Below are positions 29,771 to 34,342 of a stretch of 34,342 nucleotides of DNA, one piece after another. The DNA is from Streptomyces sp. L-9-10 (GTDB taxonomy: Bacteria > Actinomycetota > Actinomycetes > Streptomycetales > Streptomycetaceae): NCBI RefSeq assembly GCF_004151105.1, contig NZ_PHRF01000115.1, positions 1-34,342 of the forward strand, given 5' to 3'. Under the pieces are notes generated by a model. The model was not told where the DNA came from, ran no database searches, and saw only the letters and a list, made by a program, of their open reading frames with translations. How positions within the stretch are numbered: position 1 is the first letter of the stretch; every line of letters begins with the position of its first letter. The translations under genes and the position numbers were made by a program.

Positions 29771-31483
29771 ATGAGCACAGAACCACGGCTGATAGCCCCC
29801 GACAGCCACCCGGAGCCCCATCAGGCCGGGACGGCCGCCGCGACCGCGGCGGACACCACGAGAACCGGCGACCGGGCGGTCAGCGAGACCCTGGAGGACT
29901 ACACCCTCCGGTTCGCGCCGCGTAGTTACCGCCGCTGGACGCCCATGGTCGTGGCGACCACCGCGCTCGGCGGCATCGCCTATCTCGCCGACTTCTCCAT
30001 CGGCGCCGGTATCGGGCTCACCCACGGCACCGGGAACGCGCTGGCCGCGATCGGCCTCGCGGCGGCCGTCATCTTCATCACCGGATTCCCGCTCGCGTAC
30101 TACGGAGCGCGGTACAACATCGATCTGGACCTCATCACCCGCGGCTCCGGCTTCGGTTACTACGGGTCCGTGCTGACCAGTGTCATCTTCGCCAGCTTCA
30201 CCTTCATCTTCTTCGCCCTCGAAGGCTCGATCATGGCGCAGGGGCTGAAACTGGGCTTCGGGCTGCCGCTGTGGCTGGGCTATCTCGTCTCCACCCTCAT
30301 GGTGATCCCGCTGGTCATCTACGGGATGAAGGCGCTCAGCAAACTCCAGGTCTGGACGACGCCCGTCTGGCTGCTGCTGATGGTCGGTCCGCTGGTCTAT
30401 CTGGTCGCCAACGACCCGGACACGGTGAACCGTTTCCTCGCGTACGCGGGAACCGACGGCGACGGCGGCGTCAACACCGCTTCCGTACTACTGGGCGCGG
30501 GCGTGTGCCTGTCGCTCATCGCCCAGATCGGCGAGCAGATCGACTACTTGCGCTTCATGCCGCCCAAGACCGAGGCGAACAGGCGCGGTTGGTGGACGGC
30601 CGTGGTGATGGCCGGCCCCGGCTGGGTGGTGCTCGGCGCGCTCAAACAGGCCATGGGGGTCTTCCTGGCCGTGTACATCCTCTCCGAGGTGGGGCCGGCG
30701 GCCGCCACCGAACCCATTCAGCAGTTCCGCGGCGCCTTCGACGCGATGATGCCGTCCTGGCTGGTCGTACCGCTGGCGGTGGTGCTGGTCGTGATCAGCC
30801 AGATCAAGATCAATGTCACCAACGCCTACTCGGGCTCGCTGGCATGGACCAACTCCGTCACCCGCGTCACCAAGCACTACCCGGGCCGCATGATCTTCGT
30901 CCTGGTCAATCTGGCGTTCGCGCTGATCCTGATGGAGGCCGACATGTTCAGCTTCCTCAACAGCATCCTGGGGTTCTACTCCAACTGCGCGATCGCCTGG
31001 GTCGTGACCGTCGCCACGGATATCATGATCAACAAATATCTGCTCAAACTCTCCCCGCACGCACCCGAGTTCCGCCGTGGCATGCTCTACGCGGTCAACC
31101 CGGTGGGCGTGGTGGCCTTCGTCGCCGCGTCCGGACTCTCGATCGCCATGTACTTCCACGCGCTGGGCGACACGCTCCAGCCGTACTCACCCGTCGCCGC
31201 CGCCCTGATCGCGTTCGTCGTCACCCCGCTGATGGCCGTCGCCACCAAGGGCCGTTACTATCTGCGGCGCACCGACGACGGGATCGACGAGCCGCTGCTC
31301 GACGCCGAGGGAAACCCCGGCGCGACGACCTACGCCTGCCATGTGTGCCGGCAGGAGTTCGAACGGCCCGACCTGGCCGCCTGCCTCACCCACGACGCGG
31401 TGGTCTGCTCGCTCTGCCTGAGCACGGACAAGACGGGCGACCATCTGCTGCCCGCGACGCCCACGGTGCCCGCCGCTCCGTGA
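29771..31483 (+). CDS. NCS1-type purine/cytosine-permease-like transporter with C-terminal zinc-finger-like domain
   Basis: A 570-residue protein. Residues ~45-505 form a 12-segment permease of the nucleobase-cation-symport 1 type (ETLEDYTLRFAPRSYRRW lead, DFSIGAGIGLTHGTGNALAAIG, INVTNAYSGSLAWTN). After the last segment a cytoplasmic tail has C523-x2-C526-x11-C538-x2-H541-x4-C546-x2-C549-x8-H558, a spacing suited to two zinc ions in a B-box-like fold. The transported molecule is unknown; purines, pyrimidines, hydantoins or thiamine precursors are typical of the family. The ATG at 29771 follows AGGAGG. It is divergent from the ArsR gene and convergent with metX. The tail could act as a sensor, a partner-binding site, or a metal-dependent regulator. 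Confidence 0.85.
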   Translation: MSTEPRLIAPDSHPEPHQAGTAAATAADTTRTGDRAVSETLEDYTLRFAPRSYRRWTPMVVATTALGGIAYLADFSIGAGIGLTHGTGNALAAIGLAAAVIFITGFPLAYYGARYNIDLDLITRGSGFGYYGSVLTSVIFASFTFIFFALEGSIMAQGLKLGFGLPLWLGYLVSTLMVIPLVIYGMKALSKLQVWTTPVWLLLMVGPLVYLVANDPDTVNRFLAYAGTDGDGGVNTASVLLGAGVCLSLIAQIGEQIDYLRFMPPKTEANRRGWWTAVVMAGPGWVVLGALKQAMGVFLAVYILSEVGPAAATEPIQQFRGAFDAMMPSWLVVPLAVVLVVISQIKINVTNAYSGSLAWTNSVTRVTKHYPGRMIFVLVNLAFALILMEADMFSFLNSILGFYSNCAIAWVVTVATDIMINKYLLKLSPHAPEFRRGMLYAVNPVGVVAFVAASGLSIAMYFHALGDTLQPYSPVAAALIAFVVTPLMAVATKGRYYLRRTDDGIDEPLLDAEGNPGATTYACHVCRQEFERPDLAACLTHDAVVCSLCLSTDKTGDHLLPATPTVPAAP

Positions 31484-31523
31484 CACCCGGTGGGCCGGCC
31501 GCCCCGTCGGACCACCAGGTGTC
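31482..31523. terminator. Bidirectional terminator between permease and metX
   Basis: GACACCCGGTGG (31482-31493) pairs with CCACCAGGTGTC (31512-31523), 11 of 12 positions, with an 18-base loop. It exactly fills the gap between the two convergent stop codons. Confidence 0.65.
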
Positions 31524-32681
31524 TCACGCCTGGCACAGCAACTCCTCGATCAGAGCGCCCACCTGCGCGGTCTCGATCAGGAAGCCGTCGTGTCCGTACG
31601 GCGACCCGATGGTTCTGAGCCGGTCGGCCCCGGGGATGGCGGCGGCCAGCTCCGCCTGCTGGGCCGGCGGATAGAGCCGGTCGGAGTCGACCCCGGCGAC
31701 CAGGGCCGGCATCCGGACCCGGCGCAGGGCCGCCGCGACGCCACCGCGGCCCCGGCCCACGTCATGGCCGTTCATCGCCTCGGTGAGCGTCACATAACTC
31801 CCCGCGTCGAACCGGCGTACCAGCTTCGCGGCGTGATGGTCGAGATACGACTCGACCTGGTACCGGCCGCCCCGCCAGGGATGGCCGCCCGGCTGCGGTC
31901 CCCGGCCGAACCGCGCGCCGAGCTCCGGCTCGCTGCGATAGGTCACATGCGCGATACGGCGGGCTATCCCCAGCCCCCGGTACGGACCGCCACCGGCCGG
32001 GGCGTCGTGGTAACGGCCCTCCTGCCATGCCGGGTCCGAGCGGATCGCCCCGATCTGGACGGAGCCCCAGGCGATCTGCTCCGCGGAGGCGGCGGCGGGA
32101 CACGCGAGCACCAGCAGCGAGCCCGTGCGCTCCGGCCGTCCCACAGCCCATTCGAGCGCCCGCATACCGCCCATGGACCCGCCGATGACGGCGGCCCAGC
32201 GCGCGATCCCCAACGCGTCGGCGAGGGCCGCCTCGGCGGCCACCTGGTCACGCTGGGTCAGATACGGGAACTCCGGCCCCCAGCGGCCCCCGCCCGGCCG
32301 CGCCGACGAGGGGCCCGTACTGCCCTGGCAGCCGCCGAGCACGTTCGGGGCGACCACGAACCACCGGCCGGTGTCGAGCGCCAGGCCGGGGCCGACCAGG
32401 GCATCCCACCACCCCCCAGTGGGATGCCCCGGTTCCGCCGGTCCCGCGACATGGCTGTCCCCCGTCAGCGCGTGCAGGACCAGCACCGCGTTCGAGCCGT
32501 CGGGGGCGAGCCGCCCCCAGGTCTCGTACGCGAGCCGGACCCCGGGCAGCGCTCCGCCCGCCTCCAGCGGGAGCGGACCGTCGAGCGTCACCCAGGAGCG
32601 GCGGCCGGCCGGATCCCCCTCCTGCCAGCCACCGGTGGCCGGCGGGAGGGGGAGCGTGACCGGTTCGGCGGAGGTGTTCAG
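31524..32681 (-). CDS. metX: Homoserine O-acetyltransferase MetX, predicted CTG start
   Basis: An alpha/beta-hydrolase-fold acyltransferase that acetylates homoserine (or uses succinyl-CoA). From a CTG at 32681 it has 385 residues. Blocks: LPLEAGGALPGVRLAYETWGRLAP, LHALTGDSHVAG, the nucleophile elbow VIGGSMGGMRALEWA (S169), and the Asp/His pair in GVDSDRLYPP and PYGHDGFL. The first ATG/GTG/TTG in frame is a GTG at 32591, which would remove 30 residues that look like real MetX sequence (LPLPPATGGWQEGDPAGRRS) and has no ribosome-binding site. The CTG overlaps the metY stop (CTGA), and GAAGG lies seven bases before it. It forms the metYX operon and supplies the substrate of MetY. Confidence 0.85.
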   Translation of the reverse strand: MNTSAEPVTLPLPPATGGWQEGDPAGRRSWVTLDGPLPLEAGGALPGVRLAYETWGRLAPDGSNAVLVLHALTGDSHVAGPAEPGHPTGGWWDALVGPGLALDTGRWFVVAPNVLGGCQGSTGPSSARPGGGRWGPEFPYLTQRDQVAAEAALADALGIARWAAVIGGSMGGMRALEWAVGRPERTGSLLVLACPAAASAEQIAWGSVQIGAIRSDPAWQEGRYHDAPAGGGPYRGLGIARRIAHVTYRSEPELGARFGRGPQPGGHPWRGGRYQVESYLDHHAAKLVRRFDAGSYVTLTEAMNGHDVGRGRGGVAAALRRVRMPALVAGVDSDRLYPPAQQAELAAAIPGADRLRTIGSPYGHDGFLIETAQVGALIEELLCQA

Positions 32682-34039
32682 GACGCCGCCTTCGCGGCGC
32701 GGAACCCCGCCTCCAGATCGGCCTTGAGATCGGCCACGTTCTCCAGCCCCACCGAGAGCCGCACCAGCCCCGGAGCGGTGCCCGTCGCCGCGAGCTCCTC
32801 CTCGCCGAGCTGGCTGTGGGTGGTCGACGCCGGATGGATGATGAGGCTGCGCACATCACCGATATTGGCGAGATGGCTGAAGAGCTCGACCCCGTCCACG
32901 AACCTCTTGCCCGCCTCGACCCCGTCGCGCAGTTCGAACGCGAGGACCGCGCCCGCGCCGTGCGGGAGGTAGCGCCGCCCGGCCTCGTACCAGCGGTTGG
33001 ACGCCAGCCCCGGATAGTGGACGGCGGCGACCTCGTCGCGCTGTTCCAGCCACTCGGCGAGGGCCAGCGCGTTGGACGTGTGCCGCTCGACGCGCAGGCT
33101 GAGCGTCTCCACGCCCTGGAGCAGCAGGAACGCGGAGTGCGGGGAGAGAGCGGGGCCGATGTCGCGCAGCAGCTGGACCCGCAGCTTCACCGCGAAGGCG
33201 CCGGCGCCCAGATCCGGCCAGTAGCGCAGCCCGTGGTAGCTGTCGTCCGGGGTGTGGAAATCCGCGAACCGCTCGGCGTGCGCGCCGAAGTCGAAGGTGC
33301 CCCCGTCGACCACCACCCCGCCGATGGTGGTGCCGTGTCCGCCGAGGAACTTCGTCGCCGAGTGCACCACGATGTCCGCGCCGTGCTCGATCGGACGGAG
33401 CAGATAGGGCGTCGGGACGGTGTTGTCGACGATCAGCGGCAGTCCGGCGTCGTGCGCCGCGTCCGCCACCGCCCGTACGTCGAGGACATTGCCGCGCGGA
33501 TTGCCCAGCGTCTCCGCGAACAGCGCCTTCGTGTGGGGGCGTACGGCGGCCCGCCAGGCGTCGATGTCGTCCGGGTCGTCGACGAAGGACACCTCGATGC
33601 CGAACCGGGGGAGCGTGTGCCGGAAGAGGTTGTACGTCCCGCCGTACAGCGAGGTGCTGGAGACGATGTGGTCCCCGGCGCGGGCCAGCGTCAGGATCGC
33701 CAGCGTCTCGGCGGCCTGCCCCGACGCGAGCGCGACGGCCGCGACCCCGCCCTCCAGGGCGGCGATCCGCTGCTCCAGGACGTCCTGCGTGGGGTTGTGG
33801 ATCCGGGTGTAGATATTGCCGGGTTCGGCGAGGGAGAACAGATCGGCCGCGTGCTGGGTGTCCTTGAAGACGAACGACGTCGTCTGGTAGATCGGCACCG
33901 CGCGGGCGCCGGTCGTCGGATCGGGCTCGGCCCCCGCGTGGATCTGCTTGGTCTCGAAGGACCACGAGGGCCCGGCGTCCTGCCGGGAGGTGTCCTCGGG
34001 AGTGTGTCCCCCGGTGATGGAGTCGACGGGCTGGCTCAT
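32678..34039 (-). CDS. metY: O-acetylhomoserine sulfhydrylase MetY
   Basis: A 453-residue PLP enzyme of the Cys/Met metabolism family. The PLP lysine is in HSATKFLGGHGTTIGG; other family blocks are QTTSFVFKDTQHAADLF, YTRIHNPTQDVLEQRIAALEGG, ALASGQAAETLA and the C-terminal HPASTTHSQL. It makes homocysteine directly from O-acetylhomoserine and sulfide (or methionine from methanethiol). The ATG at 34039 follows GAGG; an in-frame ATG at 34180 upstream lies antisense to nothing known but has no family sequence after it. First gene of metYX. The upstream 300 bases hold two repeat sets and a candidate small leader peptide. Confidence 0.95.
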   Translation of the reverse strand: MSQPVDSITGGHTPEDTSRQDAGPSWSFETKQIHAGAEPDPTTGARAVPIYQTTSFVFKDTQHAADLFSLAEPGNIYTRIHNPTQDVLEQRIAALEGGVAAVALASGQAAETLAILTLARAGDHIVSSTSLYGGTYNLFRHTLPRFGIEVSFVDDPDDIDAWRAAVRPHTKALFAETLGNPRGNVLDVRAVADAAHDAGLPLIVDNTVPTPYLLRPIEHGADIVVHSATKFLGGHGTTIGGVVVDGGTFDFGAHAERFADFHTPDDSYHGLRYWPDLGAGAFAVKLRVQLLRDIGPALSPHSAFLLLQGVETLSLRVERHTSNALALAEWLEQRDEVAAVHYPGLASNRWYEAGRRYLPHGAGAVLAFELRDGVEAGKRFVDGVELFSHLANIGDVRSLIIHPASTTHSQLGEEELAATGTAPGLVRLSVGLENVADLKADLEAGFRAAKAAS

Positions 34040-34067
34040 ATCAGGCCTCGCACGGGTTCTTGTGGCA

Positions 34068-34098
34068 GCGGGATCGCTTGACTGGCGGGATCGCTTGA
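34068..34098 (-). repeat. Direct repeat GCGGGATCGCTTGA x2 in the metY leader region
   Basis: Two perfect 14-base copies at 34068-34081 and 34085-34098, period 17. The upstream copy overlaps TAATCA (34096-34101), a possible -10 paired with ATGACA (34120-34125, 18-base spacer). They may bind a regulator of sulfur assimilation; this is inference. Confidence 0.55.
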
Positions 34099-34121
34099 TT
34101 ACGGACCGTAGAGCCGCCGTG

Positions 34122-34187
34122 TCATGGCCGGAAGCGCGCCGCGCGCATGGCCATGAACCCGCAATGTCGCGGCAACACACGGCACAT
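34122..34187 (-). CDS. Candidate short leader peptide of metYX
   Basis: A 21-codon open frame, ATG 34187 to TGA 34122, ending 82 bases before metY. The product begins MCRVLPRHCGFMAM and is rich in Arg, with Cys at 2 and 9 and three Met. Its amino acids match the pathway (cysteine or methionine supply), so a translational attenuator is possible. There is no strong ribosome-binding site; GATCAT eight bases before the ATG could be a -10 for leaderless translation. Evidence is weak. Confidence 0.28.
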   Translation of the reverse strand: MCRVLPRHCGFMAMRAARFRP

Positions 34188-34205
34188 GCGATCTGATGAT
34201 CCGTC

Positions 34206-34250
34206 GGAAGGGCGCGGCACGGAAGGGCGCGGCACGGCAGGGCGCGGCGC
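34206..34250. repeat. 15-base tandem repeat upstream of metYX
   Basis: GGAAGGGCGCGGCAC at 34206-34220 and 34221-34235 (perfect) and a third copy with two changes at 34236-34250. It lies 18 bases upstream of the candidate leader peptide. The rest of the window to 34342 is very GC-rich with no supported gene. Confidence 0.85.
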
Positions 34251-34342
34251 GGTGTGCCGGGCGGCGGACGGTGGATCCATCAGGTCCGGCGGGCGCGCCG
34301 GCCCGCGCGGCGACGGCCGCGGTGCGCCCACGGGTGGGTGAT

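Noticed and set aside
34040..34187. SAM- or cobalamin-type riboswitch upstream of metY
   Set aside because: None of the conserved core sequences of known methionine-related riboswitches could be recognised.
34122..34331. A 69-residue proline/arginine-rich frame upstream of metYX
   Set aside because: Its N-terminal half is a translation of the 15-base tandem repeat. Only the last 21 codons are kept as a weak leader candidate.

Overview
The window reads as chromosomal DNA of a Streptomyces or a close relative. Overall G+C is very high, third codon positions are nearly all G or C, most operons are joined by ATGA/GTGA-type overlaps, and the gene set is typical of the genus (mycothiol/ergothioneine-era redox genes, B-type succinate dehydrogenase, ornithine-lipid synthases, DasA-type sugar-binding lipoprotein, Tat-exported glycoside hydrolase). 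From memory, much of the order (sdh, ols, egt, MazF-like, thioredoxin plus flavoprotein disulfide reductase) resembles one arm of the S. coelicolor chromosome; I could not check this by alignment.

Layout. 1-98: C-terminal end of an IS481-like transposase, cut by the window edge. 135-4599: a LysR regulator divergent from sdhC-sdhA-sdhB, with a LysR-type box at about -67 from a predicted leaderless sdhC start. 4607-5791: chloramphenicol-type MFS exporter. 6218-6953: HAD-type phosphatase and dodecin. 7276-8526: a DasA-like sugar-binding lipoprotein without permease genes, with a dre-like palindrome between its -35 and -10. 8807-10563: olsB-olsA for ornithine lipids. 10458-14795 (minus): egtA-egtB-egtC-egtD for ergothioneine. 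15323-16683 (minus): alpha/beta hydrolase and MazF/PemK-type protein. 16867-19686: LacI regulator, small unknown protein, thiolase with promoter and operator. 19763-21721: thioredoxin with an exact SigR promoter, divergent from a flavoprotein disulfide reductase. 21943-25982: AnsP-like amino acid permease and a Tat-exported GH29 alpha-L-fucosidase. 26080-27626 (minus): YeeE/YedE sulfur transporter preceded by a candidate cysteine-rich leader peptide. 27735-29583 (minus): ArsR-family metal sensor followed by an MFS exporter with a histidine-rich tail. 29771-31483: NCS1-type permease with a fused C-terminal zinc-finger-like tail. 31524-34039 (minus): metY-metX, with metX apparently using a CTG start.

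How the parts work together. Several blocks concern low-molecular-weight thiols, sulfur and redox balance: ergothioneine synthesis, SigR-controlled thioredoxin, a disulfide reductase, a thiosulfate-type transporter and sulfhydrylation-route methionine synthesis. A second theme is carbohydrate scavenging (DasA-like binding protein, fucosidase, LacI regulator). A third is membrane transport and efflux.

The most unusual items are the Cys-rich leader candidate in front of the sulfur transporter, the permease/zinc-finger fusion, the CTG start of metX, the dre-like operator of the orphan binding protein, the operator-like repeats between arsR and its exporter, and a recurring pattern in which short direct repeats span the stop codon of a gene (five cases). 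No CRISPR array, rRNA or tRNA was seen. All calls come from reading the sequence; no database search was possible.
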